A stretch of DNA of 64,000 bases from Siphonodentalium dalli (taxonomy: Eukaryota > Mollusca > Scaphopoda > Gadilida > Siphonodentaliidae), in NCBI GenBank assembly GCA_032622095.1, contig CP136066.1:105733319-105797318 (forward strand), in the 5' to 3' direction. Positions within the stretch are counted from its first letter, which is position 1; each line of letters begins with the position of its first letter. Shown here in pieces: positions 27,501 through 34,777 of the stretch. A model generated the notes under the pieces. It did not search any database. It worked only from the letters and a program-made list of their open reading frames with translations, and had not been told where the DNA came from. The position numbers and the translations under genes were made by a program.

Positions 27501-29713
27501 TGTAAACTTCATGTGACTAAAAACTTGGAATACCCTCCAAACAAAATTTGTCACAAATGAAATAATTCAGTCTGTAAATTATTTTTGTCTTTACACAAGG
27601 CAAAACACCTAAATGTGCATTAGATTGACAACCTAATATACTGTATACATATATATGAACAGAATTAATGAAATAATGTGTATATCTATTAAGTACTATT
27701 TTGTTAGAGGGTAGGGATTCCCGGTCTTTCCCAAATCTATTTTTAGTGTTGCATGCGTTTTCCTCTTTGCAGAGCTTTGCAGATGCGAAATATTCTTATT
27801 AAAAGTAATCAAAACAAGGTTACACACATCATGCACAGCGGAAATAATCTACAACATCTGTAATTCATGCAGGTATGCATTTGTAGATAACTGCGCAATT
27901 GGTCATCCAAATTCATTTAAGGGCTGTTGTATTGTTCGTTCAACTTTCTCAGAAAAACAAAACATGTCGAAATCTCATTTTGGTTTCCATTTCATGGATG
28001 ACTAAATGAGTTCAACATATATTTCTTTTTAATATTAGGAGTAATTATATATGCTAGCTTCTTAGTGTTGTTTTTCAACAGCCTGGGGTAATGTCAGTTA
28101 GAAAATCTATGAAGTATGAATGTATGCCAGGCCATTTGTATCAAAATGCACCAGTATTACAATATATATGTTGCATCTTAGGGAATGTTGGAAATATGTG
28201 TTTATTTTTTGCTTACATATGTTATAAAGTATCAGTTTTGAATGAGGTATTGGTGAAATAGGGGCAAAAAAAACAGCCTCTTACATTCTTATGATCCAGC
28301 TCACTTCATTGTCAACTTGGCTTCCCATACCGATAAATAGTCCCAAAAAGCAAATGGCCAATTTTATTACATTATTTGTGTTCAACTGATGGAAGGTGCC
28401 TTGAAGTCACTGGAGTTGTAGCTAAACCAGGGTTTCCGCTACAATGGCAGGCTGGCCGTCCAGCGGCCTCATTCCTCTCCCCAACCTTGACTTAATATTG
28501 GCCAAAAAATAGCCTCCTTTTTACACAGGACGAGCAATCACCGACACTGATGATTAACAGATTGCAAGTAATCCTGCACTTGGTGCCTGAATAATACATG
28601 ATCAGTAGGCGGACCCCATGCACAGTTGTCTACACCATCCTGGGTAAAGCTTTATCGCAAATGTTTAGTAGTAATCAGCCTCTCGTATTTTAATTTACCA
28701 TTGATTTCTGTCTATAAGTCCCAACTTTCTGACCCACTATTTCTCCTCAAAATGTGGATTATACATCGGTAAATCATTAGGGAGCTGAATTCTGAGCTGA
28801 ACACAGGTGAGGTTTGGCAGTTGCTGTGACGAACAATGCATATATTTTACCTCAAAACAAGGTCCGTATCAAAAAAGAAATGTTTACTTAAAAATAAAAC
28901 AATTAAAATATTAATAGTTATTATCAGTGTATTTATTCCCTATCCAATTAATCAAAATTATCCATTATGAGGTCCAGCATGAGGTTTTCTCCATCTTGAC
29001 AAATGGCTTTTGCTTTTACACCACGTGACGTGAGCTCGGCTCATGACGTCACACTGGTTACTGCAAGAGTACACTTGACACTGAGTGTGACAATGTGTCG
29101 TTTGTTCCTTTGATGTCGGCTTTTAATATTGCTACTGTTATAAAAGTTGTTGTGTCCACTGTATGTTGTGGTACTTATATGCTTTTAGTTCATTAACTTG
29201 AGATCAAAGAAAGACAATCTGTTTTAATCTGATTTATATACAAAGCTTCAATGTTCCTACTTGTTGTCTCTGGTGCAAGCAAATGGCTCCTTTTCAGTGA
29301 TAAACATCCATATTTTCTCCAGACAAGGCGGCTTCTCAAATACGGCCACATTCCCCCAACCCCTAGCTAGCGGAAACCCTGAGCTAAACAGTGAGTTATT
29401 TTATAAAAATTATGGTCCCTCACCTCATCCTGTAAATGTGGGTCTGTAGCCTAAATAAAATCAGATGGTAGGCCTACGAAATGACTCGTGAGATTAGTGG
29501 TTCACCCAGCTGGAGGTTACGAGTTGACATATAATCGGGTACGACTCGTACTACGAGTTGACTTTTTTCGAAGGGTACGAACTGGTCAGGGTACGAAATG
29601 ACATGCTCCCGATGTGGGTTGGCAGTGATCATTCAGCGATGTTTAACGTCAATGCTTCATTCCAGCAAAATCATGCACACTATATATCACCTTATTAATG
29701 CCACGACTTTCAT
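3496..29713 (-). CDS. DPH6: Diphthine-ammonia ligase DPH6 (ATPBD4), eight of about nine coding exons
   Basis: DPH6 catalyses the ATP-dependent amidation of diphthine to diphthamide on translation elongation factor 2, in the cytosol. Coding exons on the minus strand, in order: 29691-29713, 22096-22187, 18730-18914, 14906-14979, 13864-13982, 6290-6354, 5386-5477 and 3496-3586. They total 741 bp (247 codons). Every junction has GT donor and AG acceptor and the phases match (2,1,0,2,1,0,2,0). The product starts MKVVALIS, followed by the ATP-pyrophosphatase P-loop SGGKDSCYNMM. Family blocks DEIDSYMYQTVGHH, GAILSNYQRVRVENV, LAYLWRRDQ and CGEGGEYESFTLDCP are all present in order. The family length is about 267 residues, so roughly 20 C-terminal residues are missing, probably in one exon below 3496 or outside the window. 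Introns total over 25 kb and are packed with transposons. Confidence 0.93.
3999..5226. repeat. 32-bp tandem satellite, about 37 copies, in DPH6 intron 7
   Basis: The unit GATAAACACAGGAAAGCTCA plus TTGTTGGCTGTC (32 bp) repeats head to tail from 3999 to about 5182. There is one 31-bp unit near 4501 and a decayed last unit to 5226. Most variants are single substitutions (CACAGG/CGCAGG/TGCAGG, ATTG/ATAG) shared by neighbouring units, which points to local unequal exchange. There are no spacers, so it is not a CRISPR array. Confidence 0.97.
5386..5477 (-). CDS. DPH6: DPH6 coding exon 7
   Basis: The acceptor is a T-rich tract ending TTTTTCAG and the donor GTATGT. It encodes DKKYGLNICGEGGEYESFTL then DCPIFKKKII. 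CGEGGEYE is a hallmark of DPH6 enzymes. It ends in phase 2. Confidence 0.93.
6290..6354 (-). CDS. DPH6: DPH6 coding exon 6
   Basis: The acceptor is ATATTTTACAG and the donor GTAATTTGG. The 65 bp encode GLNPDEHLHRSLEEIHPHMI plus KM, matching the family segment between the KVAALG block and the KKYG block. Phases 1 in and 0 out agree with both neighbours. Confidence 0.88.
6406..6649. mobile_element. TTAA-flanked double-hairpin MITE, copy A
   Basis: The right end is CATGAAAGGGTTAA, and the left end is a decayed copy of TTAACCCTTTCATGACTGGAGC. Inside are two hairpins built from TGCATTCTCTTATATATGC and its complement. The TTAA target and CCCTTT ends resemble piggyBac-type non-autonomous elements. 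It lies in DPH6 intron 5 immediately upstream of exon 6. Confidence 0.75.
6908..7161. mobile_element. TTAA-flanked double-hairpin MITE, copy B
   Basis: It is bounded by TTAACCCTCCCATGGCTGG on the left and CATGAAAGGGTTAA on the right. It has the same two internal hairpins (CTCTTATATATGCGAG and complement) and the same inter-hairpin sequence ending TTGTAAGCCAGTGCATTCT as the other copies. Confidence 0.8.
7312..7491. mobile_element. TTAA-type double-hairpin MITE, left-truncated copy C
   Basis: The right half is intact up to CATGAAAGGGTTAA at 7488-7491. The left terminus and half of the first hairpin are missing. Confidence 0.7.
7620..7800. repeat. Inverted-terminal element end rich in ACAACATTGTTGT palindromes
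   Basis: Starts AAGCCGGGCGCACATGTCAC and contains repeated ACAACAATGTTG palindromes separated by CGCACAC blocks. An inverted relative lies at 13185-13302, ending CGACGTGTGCGGCTGGCTTT. The two could be termini of one 5.7-kb nested element or two solo copies. Confidence 0.55.
7858..7942. repeat. Near-perfect hairpin palindrome
   Basis: GGCTAGATCATGCCACGAAT at the left pairs with ATTCATGGCATGATCTAGCC at the right, giving a stem of about 28-30 bp around a GC-rich centre. It is probably a small foldback MITE. Confidence 0.75.
8394..9184. mobile_element. Foldback-type non-autonomous element with long inverted arms
   Basis: The left end CTATGTCTTGGTGA is matched in inverted orientation at about 9171-9184. 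Inside is a second inverted pair: GTCGTGGCCATATTGGATTC near 8500 against GGATCCAATATGGACACGAC near 8710, centred on the palindrome CATGAATAATTCATG at about 8622-8636. No coding capacity was seen. Confidence 0.6.
9215..10656. mobile_element. Inverted-repeat element with GCGCTGAAGCGCAATT arrays, interrupted by a Helitron-like insertion
   Basis: The ends TATGGGAGGCCAAATTCACA and its complement at 10637-10656 are identical over about 40 bp. GAAGTT flanks both sides (9209-9214 and 10657-10662), extendable to TAGAAGTT depending on which base is taken as the end. Subterminal arrays of the palindrome AATTGCGCTGAAGCGCAATT occur at 9241-9375 and 10435-10630. The centre is occupied by a separate element at 9480-10433. 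Confidence 0.75.
9480..10433 (-). mobile_element. Helitron-like non-autonomous element (minus orientation)
   Basis: Read on the minus strand it begins TCTATTATATATTTTGGAAG and ends with the hairpin CCCGGACGAAGTCGGG then CACCTTCTAG. It sits precisely between host A and T. A 5' TC, a 3' CTAG, a short GC hairpin near the 3' end and A/T insertion are the Helitron signature. It duplicates part of its own 3' end near 9640. No Rep/helicase coding was seen. Confidence 0.75.
10838..13031. mobile_element. 2.2-kb non-autonomous DNA transposon with long terminal inverted repeats
   Basis: AGTGTGGTCGTTG at the left is matched by CAACGACCACACT at the right end. The arms stay alignable for about 170 bp (shared GGAATAAATTGGATACAAGC, ATTCGACGCGGAAAA, CATATCCAAAATCCGCAAAA). 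The interior has no transposase-like frame; the longest open frames are the arms themselves. Confidence 0.7.
13185..13302. repeat. Inverted relative of the 7620 element end
   Basis: It contains GCAACAATGTTGCACAACAA and ends GACGTGTGCGGCTGGCTTT, the complement-related form of the terminus at 7620. Confidence 0.5.
13399..13790. mobile_element. TA-flanked MITE with GTGTGTCTGTCATTTGCAG ends, copy 1
   Basis: TA dinucleotides at 13397-13398 and 13791-13792 flank terminal repeats reading GTGTGTCTGTCATTTGCAGA and, inverted, GTGTATCAGTCAATTGCAGA. Each end continues into AATGAGGTCCCCAGAGGGTG and a local palindrome. The same family occurs at 62698-63108. Only DPH6 intron 5 sequence separates it from exon 5 at 13864. 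Confidence 0.75.
13864..13982 (-). CDS. DPH6: DPH6 coding exon 5
   Basis: The acceptor is TTGTTTGTAG and the donor GTATGC. It encodes CQRLGLVSLAYLWRRDQAEL followed by LQEMIDCGVHAVIIKVAAL. The first base completes the Val codon from exon 4, and it ends in phase 1. Confidence 0.92.
14106..14332. mobile_element. Palindromic mariner-like MITE
   Basis: Two arms of about 110 bp form an almost perfect palindrome starting CAGTAATGCCCTAAATAATC and ending in its complement. It is flanked by TA on both sides (14104-14105 and 14333-14334). It lies in DPH6 intron 4. Confidence 0.85.
14906..14979 (-). CDS. DPH6: DPH6 coding exon 4
   Basis: The acceptor is GTCTTGTAG and the donor GTGAGTACT. The 74 bp encode EHHDIEGVSVGAILSNYQRV plus RVEN, the most conserved block of the family. 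It starts in phase 0 and ends in phase 2. Confidence 0.92.
15430..16545 (-). mobile_element. Internally deleted hAT transposon with 8-bp target duplication
   Basis: An 8-bp direct repeat CCTGTATG flanks it at 15422-15429 and 16546-16553. The ends are TATGGTCCTGCGAAT and ATTCGCAGGACCCTA, with subterminal TCGAAT-rich repeats. The only recognisable coding piece is a BED zinc finger on the minus strand. About 1.1 kb is far too short for a full hAT transposase, so this is a deletion derivative. Confidence 0.88.
15860..16051 (-). pseudogene. BED-type zinc finger remnant of a hAT transposase
   Basis: The 63-codon frame contains VYFKHDKAAGSAGTYTCDEC followed by a short spacer and the WNHLSKKH motif. 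The spacing Cys-x2-Cys ... His-x4-His near the Trp is typical of the N-terminal BED finger of hAT transposases. The catalytic RNase H-like domain and dimerisation domain are absent. Confidence 0.75.
17589..17988. mobile_element. TTAA-flanked double-hairpin MITE, variant with long perfect hairpins
   Basis: The ends are TTAACCCTTTACCCAACA and TGTTGGGTAAAGGGTTAA. It contains two hairpins, 17619-17687 and 17767-17835, with stems of about 30 bp. Each is the reverse complement of the other. The second half carries a duplicated TTGGCCGGTT. Confidence 0.85.
18162..18693. mobile_element. Small element with 50-bp inverted ends beside DPH6 exon 3
   Basis: AGTCTCTTTGAAAAGCCGAC followed by GAAAATCCTATAT at the left recurs inverted at 18640-18693. 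There is no coding. It ends about 37 bp from the exon 3 donor. Confidence 0.65.
18730..18914 (-). CDS. DPH6: DPH6 coding exon 3
   Basis: The acceptor is TTTTTGACAG and the donor GTAAAC. It encodes DEIDSYMYQTVGHHAIELYA and continues through PLFRRTIEGSS to NDEVEDLYQLLKDVK. The first two bases complete the Asp codon begun in exon 2, and it ends in phase 0. The open frame runs on into the intron (to 18592), which is read-through rather than coding. Confidence 0.93.
20249..21294 (-). pseudogene. Crypton-type tyrosine recombinase (DUF3504-like) remnant
   Basis: The minus-strand frame 20761-21294 begins MEEIEAAFLNLSDDEA and contains DIPPQDLNLHLAKFF and LSSIQASIQRHL, the N-terminal SAM-like part of Crypton-derived proteins. 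The same frame meets TAA at about 20761 and continues in phase to 20548 (SEDEINVLWEKGLLG). A frame change near 20590 leads to the segment 20277-20573 (LWGDIELKETS, NQRCPVAVYKEF, DQHIWFKKSAYG), and another near 20277 to the last residues KDKIGNI. These blocks match the recombinase core of the KIAA1958/ZMYM-like family. At least three lesions make it non-functional. It lies in DPH6 intron 2. Confidence 0.82.
21370..21436. repeat. Short tandem triplication
   Basis: GATATCAGCCGAGTTTGAGGT is repeated three times with minor change, just upstream of the Crypton remnant start. It may belong to that element's 5' region. Confidence 0.7.
22096..22187 (-). CDS. DPH6: DPH6 coding exon 2 (ATP-binding P-loop)
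   Basis: The acceptor is TTTTCACAG and the donor GTAAGTAC. It encodes GGKDSCYNMMSCIAEGHEI and the following ALANLKPKDKG. The SGGxDS signature is the pyrophosphate-binding loop of the N-type ATP pyrophosphatase fold. It ends in phase 1. Confidence 0.93.
22215..23038 (+). mobile_element. Helitron-like element with internal 122-bp tandem repeats
   Basis: It starts TCTCATATATATTTTGAAGA after an A and ends GCCCGGACAACGTCGGGC then TCATCGGCTAG. The centre is 4-5 tandem units of about 122 bp containing GCGCATGCGCAGACGAGATC and GGGTGGAGCTATCGACTTGA. Open frames on both strands here are products of the repeat and not genes. The 22187 boundary of DPH6 exon 2 is only 28 bp away. Confidence 0.75.
23039..23409 (+). 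mobile_element. Second Helitron-like element, head-to-tail with the first
   Basis: It begins TCTACTATATATTTTGGGAC immediately after the CTAG of the previous element, and ends GGGACGAAGTCGGGTCACCC then a decayed terminus (CTCT instead of CTAG). It includes (CTGT)n and ACGAAATTTGATACCTAGGG modules, in two copies. Confidence 0.65.
24495..24543. repeat. Solo end of a CGACTAGTCGACT hAT-like family
   Basis: The sequence GTTCGACTAGTCGACTCC through CATTTCAACACTAG resembles the terminus of the hAT-like element at 55133-55979. Confidence 0.45.
24793..25903 (+). mobile_element. Deleted integrase-type (KRBA2/SCAND3-like) transposon with terminal inverted repeats
   Basis: The ends read ATGTTACAGTCAGATTGTGA and its complement at 25884-25903. 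The subterminal TCATTTCGTGAAATGACTG palindrome is repeated many times on both sides. The interior keeps only N- and C-terminal pieces of a transposase. Confidence 0.7.
25275..25669 (+). pseudogene. Transposase remnant: N-terminal piece joined to a Cys-rich CXC tail
   Basis: From ATG at 25275 the frame reads SDSIELRFASDLFEKYSKCP and stops at 25426. After a one-base frame change it continues as EYYLLNNFEILQCGDIQKLI. A second frame change near 25557 leads to the tail with KCSCSGPKKCKTRRCKCF and CNSQGHRSLSC, ending near 25668. This N-terminal block and the CXC tail are typical of rve-type transposases of the KRBA2/SCAND3 class. The whole DDE core is missing, so the element was internally deleted before or after the frame changes. 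Confidence 0.65.
26247..27218 (+). mobile_element. Helitron-like non-autonomous element in DPH6 intron 1
   Basis: It starts TCTACTATATATTTTGGGAC after A, and ends with hairpin CCCGGACGAAGTCGGG, TCACCTG, CTAG before T. It contains repeated GGGTACCCACAAA/CTTGAAACGGG modules and two copies of a TGATTCTTACGT-containing segment. No Rep/helicase frame was seen. Confidence 0.78.
28438..29381. mobile_element. hAT-like non-autonomous element with 8-bp TSD
   Basis: AGCTAAAC is duplicated at 28430-28437 and 29382-29389. The ends are CAGGGTTTCCGCTA and TAGCGGAAACCCTG. The 944 bp show no transposase. It lies in DPH6 intron 1 close to exon 1. Confidence 0.88.
29691..29713 (-). CDS. DPH6: DPH6 coding exon 1
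   Basis: The minus strand reads ATG then seven codons (MKVVALI plus the first two bases of Ser) and ends AAG|GTGATA. The two leftover bases AG join the first T of exon 2 to give Ser of the SGGKDS loop. The start was chosen because the peptide matches the invariant DPH6 N-terminus and the donor phase fits. It is too short for an ORF scan. Confidence 0.85.
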
Positions 29714-32340
29714 TTTAGCATCGATCTCCAGTTGAACACACGTGAAAATGTTTACGGAAGTAATTAACAAGCACATAACGTGTCCATCGAAAATAGCAAA
29801 ATCAAGATACCATTATAGTCGTACACCAACACGACGAGAAAAGGTTCGAGGTCTTTTGGGACCGATAGATTTAAGTAGTTTGTAATCGGTATACTATCTT
29901 ACATAATTATGTTTTTATCACAAGATAAGTATGGCAACCAGAACACTATTGTACGTGCAGTGTGCAAATCGGATATTCAATACTTATCCATATTGTATAA
30001 AAATTGGAATACTTTACTGTACTAGCGAGATATTGACTGAGGATTAATTTCATGTAATGATTATTTTGTGAATGTATGTATGCTTATGTGCATGCATGAT
30101 GTACTGTACTGTGTATGTATGTATTAGTACGGACAGCGTTGTCTGAAATAAAGCATTAATAATAATAATAATATAAAATATCATAACAGGTAGCCTATAT
30201 AATTATGGCTCCCCTACATAGATAGCAACTGAATTCGCACTGTGGCCATATATCGTAGGGGGTCGAGTCCTACATGGTATCGGTTGGAATTGGTGTCGCC
30301 ATTATTTTGCATTCCAAGTAGGCCAGTATGGTACCGTGATGCTCACGAAACGACAATCGTGCCACGAACAGTGCTCAATCGGCAAACCTCGGTGATTTCC
30401 GTAGCAAATAATTATTTTCGCAAGAACGATAATCCGAGAAGTTGCGATTGGAACAGTGCTCTTAAGAAGCAATAGAATCTGAGACACATCTAAAATCGTA
30501 CTGGGAAAATTTCGTACCTTTATTCGCTCGTCTCATATAGTGACGACGTGTCTATATGGTCTCCGTTGGAGTGTCCGTCCGCCTTGAATTTCCAACTGCA
30601 CCCCCCCTTCCCGCCATTGAAAAACACCAAACAAGTTTTCGTAATTCCATAGTACATCGTCGATGGGCTTTTAAAATGTCGTACAGTATATAGTTATTAC
30701 ATTTGGCGTGATGACACTTTTTTGCATAATATTATTTAGAATCTACGGATTCGATTACATATATGTATTAATAAGTTTCTTCACATGGGGCTCTATTCTA
30801 CCCAATTATCACCAAATAAGCTGATTAATCACAGGGGTTTCTTCGCACATCGATGTGAATATTTCTGAGGTATAAATTACGCAAATACCGACATAACATT
30901 AACTATTTTTCAATATTTAAACAAACACGCTATTATGACGGTGTATATATATAGTGATATTTTAGACAGTAATAATAACGGTGTAGATGTGTTTGTTTTT
31001 TGGTGATGGCGCAGAATAAATTCGTTTCACAAACCACTGCGTGGTCACAAGAGAATGGCATACCCATTCCTTAGCCCAGCATTATATAATTATAATTATA
31101 TAATTCATCAACTCCATCCTTATAATTGCATTTTATTTGTTTATATTCAGGTTAACAGACGAAGTTGTATTATTGTATATTTCCGATAAACTTCACACAA
31201 ACATATCTCAGTCACGCCTGCTTCACATTAATATTAGTATACTAAGGACAAGGGATAAAATACAAACCCCCGTATTACTACCGCTCGAAAATCGGACAAA
31301 TATAGCCCACTAAGAAGATCGTGGAGAAATAGATCAACTTTGTTCTTTAAATATATTCATTATTGATAGTTTTCCGATAATGAAATTTTGCGTGTTGAAA
31401 CCATTGTTATGTAAATAAAACTGTTACAGTGATTTGTATAGCCCATTCTCATAGCAATGGTATCGATATAGCCGCGGGTGTGTCGGCGAAGTATTCCTCT
31501 TTCAATCAATACCACAAGCGCTCCTCGTTTCCATTTTTATCCATAGCAATTAATATTTTTTAACCACTGAATATTGTCTCCAGAGAGCGTAAAAACCTAT
31601 ATTTATCCGGTTCAGACATAATGGCGATATGATTCTCCTAAATCCACCACCATACAGCTTATTATAATTAAAAATGGAACAAACGATCAAATAAACATCT
31701 AGCGCTCAGTGATTTCTTGTCGGCTAATAATTTACTTACTCATACAAATCAACACATCGTCGTTATCTATTTTTAACACGACGAAATCACAGGGTAATTT
31801 TCTGAAACGCTAAAGAGCGGTATATATCCCATTAAAAGGGCCAAACACTGAATCAGTCCCTAAAACTAAAATTACTATAGTATTATATCGCCACATCAGC
31901 CTCGGGGATTATTAATAGTAATAACACGAAACGCTCTTCATAATATGAATCTATGTCAAATTGTAACCATATTGTCTCGGCAAAGCAATGCATTTTCAGC
32001 TGGCGAATTAAACTGGTCAGGAAATATTCTGAGCTTGGTATTTTCGTATACTTCAACCTGATGTATTAACTTTAAATGTCTTCTTCCTTGTCCATGTTAT
32101 ATATTTTACACAATGCGATGGCCAGGGATGTATATATATATATATATGAATGCGCCAGCGTGACATTATACGTACCGCTCTTTAATAGTGCGTCTGACTA
32201 AAGAGCGGTATACTGTTCTTTAGCCACTTCGTTTTTTTTCTCAAATCAATATAATTTACTACATCAGTAATAAAGAAAGTTTGAGATTTTGATATATTTT
32301 TTTTCATTTACGATTAGCCCGGGGGCCAATTATTTTGTGT
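29714..32340. other. AT-rich DNA upstream of DPH6 and left of the Polinton
   Basis: It should contain the DPH6 promoter and 5' UTR next to 29713. An (AAT)n run lies at about 30159-30172 and a (TA)n run at 32131-32147. No convincing coding frame was found. Copies of the motif TAAAGAGCG occur at 31811, 32176 (inverted) and 32199. Confidence 0.5.
32173..32210. promoter_or_regulatory. Perfect 12-bp inverted repeat TACCGCTCTTTA ... TAAAGAGCGGTA
   Basis: The arms at 32173-32184 and 32199-32210 are separated by 14 bases. The core CGCTCTTTA is the same 9-mer found in the Polinton terminal repeats and POLB intron. Its function is unknown. Confidence 0.45.
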
Positions 32341-32427
32341 ACCAGTAACTGTTGTCACATTATTTTTTCTGGTTCTCGGCAACAACACATTGCATTAGAC
32401 AACACACCTCAGTCGTTATACGTATTA

Positions 32428-32697
32428 TTTTCCGAATTATCAAACTTAACGACAGTTCGCTACTACATGATGCTTATTTGTGTAATCTGAAAACATATTC
32501 CAAGAGTCAAGTAACATGGCTCAACTCCATTAAAACAATTCTTGACAGTTCTACATATAAAGCTATATGGGATAACAAATGCGTAAAATATCCCAAGAAA
32601 GTTGAAAATAGTATAACGAGTAATCTAAGGTCCAAATATACAAAACAATTGATAGGAACTATACAAACCCTTCACTCTGAAAAACTTAGGACTTACA
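32428..32697 (+). pseudogene. LINE reverse transcriptase C-terminal region, left piece, cut by the Polinton
   Basis: The frame reads IIKLNDSSLLHDAYLCNLKT then WLNSIKTIL and SEKLRTYK. This arrangement is seen after the RT domain of LINE ORF2 proteins in molluscs and annelids. The frame is interrupted exactly at the Polinton left end and resumes after 48900 past the duplicated CTTACA. Residues beyond 32697 in this frame belong to the Polinton terminal repeat. Confidence 0.7.
32692..32697. repeat. Polinton target-site duplication, left copy (CTTACA)
   Basis: Identical to 48901-48906. A 6-bp duplication is the Polinton standard. Confidence 0.92.
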
Positions 32698-33823
32698 AGA
32701 AGAATAGATGCCTCGTTGACTTCACATCTAAAAATAGAATCTTTGGGGTCTAAAATTGGTTGTACTAAAATATTCCCAAAACTTCCAAAATATCAAAACC
32801 CAAAAAAAATTTCAAAACTTCAAAAATTTATTATTTCCAAAAAAATTCAAAATCCCAAAACTTCAAAAAAATTTTAAAACCCCAAAATTTCAAAAGAAAA
32901 AATTTCAAAACCCTCAAAATTATTTCTCTAAAAAAAAAGTTTAAATAAAAAATTTATAACGAGTTTTCGGTTTCTGATAATCTCGATATTAAAAAATGTC
33001 GAATGTTAAATTATTTGCGTGTAATATCTTTCGTTATTTTTTTTGTTCAAATATTTTTCATGAAATTATTAATCGATGTTTAGAAATAGCTTTATTGGAC
33101 ATTGTGACCATCGGTATGAATGCATACATTCCAGTGTTTATCGGACGCAGTTCATATAATTGTCATACCTGAAAATAGACACCATTACTTTTACATAAAT
33201 AATAAAGAGCGTTTATTCTTTACACTCTCTCTATCCCAGATGAAGTTATTGAGTATATGACAGGTGTGTATTATCGTGAATTATTGGAAGTATTGAGATG
33301 TACTATGTTGAATCACTAACGGTCGAAAATTGTAATGTGAAATTACAACCCTCCAGAATGAATTGTCATATTCGATGGAACATATTATGTACACGCAATC
33401 ACACACGCGACATTGGTGGTAACAATGTGTCTTTCACACCTTTGCTTTACCAAATGAATTCTATTATAGCCCCGTTCACAGTTATATGCTATTCAGAAAA
33501 CATATCGATTTAATGTCTGAACAAACGGGTTAGTATCAATTAAGGTTGATAAACTGTGTCATTCACACGATAATTAGTTATCCAAAACATGCATACATCC
33601 AGGTCACTCAATTATAGACATTGCTTTGATGACATTGTTATAACAACATTACGTAATAACCACTTATCACTCCATTCACACTTACGATCATTTTGTATGC
33701 CGAAAACTCCAGTTAGCACCGATGATGTAACATTATATCACTGCTATTGTACCAATGATAGGTTCAGACAAGTTCGATGTTTAGAAATAGATAATAACAA
33801 TTGTTAAATGTGCAGGTGTTCAC
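32698..33823. repeat. Polinton left terminal inverted repeat
   Basis: It pairs with 47774-48900 over about 1.13 kb, ending with the inner match TGCAGGTGTTCAC. The repeats are imperfect, with scattered substitutions and small indels, so the insertion is not brand new or the arms are not homogenised. The outer 250 bp is dominated by an A-rich iterated TTTCAAAACTTC-like pattern (32760-32945). Confidence 0.93.
33298..33513 (+). CDS. Possible 71-aa protein in the left terminal repeat
   Basis: The frame starts MYYVESLTVENCN and contains QPSRMNCHIRWNILCTRNHT. The matching frame in the right repeat (48083-48298) is also open for 71 codons with about 11 amino-acid changes and no stop. No family was recognised. 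Conservation may simply reflect the repeat's DNA similarity. Confidence 0.25.
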   Translation: MYYVESLTVENCNVKLQPSRMNCHIRWNILCTRNHTRDIGGNNVSFTPLLYQMNSIIAPFTVICYSENISI

Positions 33824-33983
33824 ATTGGGGGGACACATGGTTACGTAATAATAACCAGTTAAACAACTAATGTTGCCTCGTCCGTAAAAAACCAATTATC
33901 GGCCTATTCATACATTACGTTCATATATATAATCTTATATAATGTTACGTCATCCGTGCTTGCATATGTTCGGGATTTTATGG

Positions 33984-33990
33984 TATAAAA
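33984..33990 (+). promoter_or_regulatory. TATA box-like sequence ahead of POLB
   Basis: TATAAAA lies about 75 bp upstream of the POLB start codon at 34064, in the unique DNA just inside the left terminal repeat. Position and sequence suit a start site near 34015. Confidence 0.45.
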
Positions 33991-34063
33991 ATATATATGA
34001 CTAAGCTGTATTCCATATAGTGAATAGACGCCGTTGTAATCACTACTCAGGACTTCTCGAAAA

Positions 34064-34777
34064 ATGGCTGAAGAAATAATGACACCTCTAACAGTGGAGG
34101 AAATTTATGAAATAGAATGTATTCTGCAAGACATCGAAGAATACGACAAGGCTATTGTAGCTTATCAACTAGATGAAGATATTATTGAAGCATCTACGCT
34201 TTGTTCAGGAGATGACCCATGGCCGAACCAAATCGGATACGGAGAACATGATGCGCCTAAAAATGATGTTAACAACTCACAACCCGGTACAGCTGGACCA
34301 TCAGGATTACAAAACCGAGAAGACGAACAGACACCTCATCAAGAAGGAGCTGTAAAATCAGACAATCAAACAGCCGGCAGTTCTGATATTCAAATAACCG
34401 GATATAGCATTCGCAAAAGGAGTGAACGAACCTTCGGAAACAATTTGGCAACACAGAGAACATATGAGATCAAATTAGATGAAATTTACAAAGAGAAAAA
34501 GTTAATCGACATATACAGGAATCTACATTCAATGTTCGAGGACACTATTCAAAGAGCTCGTGGAAATTTGGCTGACAATGATCTTGGCAGAGTTATCATT
34601 CACCATGAGAGTTTGGACAACCCTATAGTAGTTCCGTTACAAACGTTGCAAACGTTAAATGCTAACACTGTGATTGACAGAATCGAACTCGTTTTGAACA
34701 GCAACCAAACACTGACTGTTAATCAAAGTTTCCGAATGGATATAGGCACCATCGAGTTACCTAAAGGCGGAGGATAA
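34064..34777 (+). CDS. POLB: POLB N-terminal segment, ends at a frame break
   Basis: The frame of 237 codons starts MAEEIMTPLTVEEIYEIE after CGAAAA, a good animal start context. It has an acidic N-terminus, a low-complexity linker rich in Gln/Ser/Asn (residues 60-115), then ITGYSIRKRSERTF and RARGNLADNDLGRVIIHH, and closes with GTIELPKGGG and a stop. In invertebrate Polintons this block is the N-terminal part of the polymerase polyprotein, and the same protein should continue directly. Here it stops, and the polymerase reads on in the -1 frame. The change lies between about 34766 and 34777, in a GGCGGAGGATAA context. This is either a disabling one-base deletion or a frameshift site; decay is the simpler reading. 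Confidence 0.75.
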   Translation: MAEEIMTPLTVEEIYEIECILQDIEEYDKAIVAYQLDEDIIEASTLCSGDDPWPNQIGYGEHDAPKNDVNNSQPGTAGPSGLQNREDEQTPHQEGAVKSDNQTAGSSDIQITGYSIRKRSERTFGNNLATQRTYEIKLDEIYKEKKLIDIYRNLHSMFEDTIQRARGNLADNDLGRVIIHHESLDNPIVVPLQTLQTLNANTVIDRIELVLNSNQTLTVNQSFRMDIGTIELPKGGG

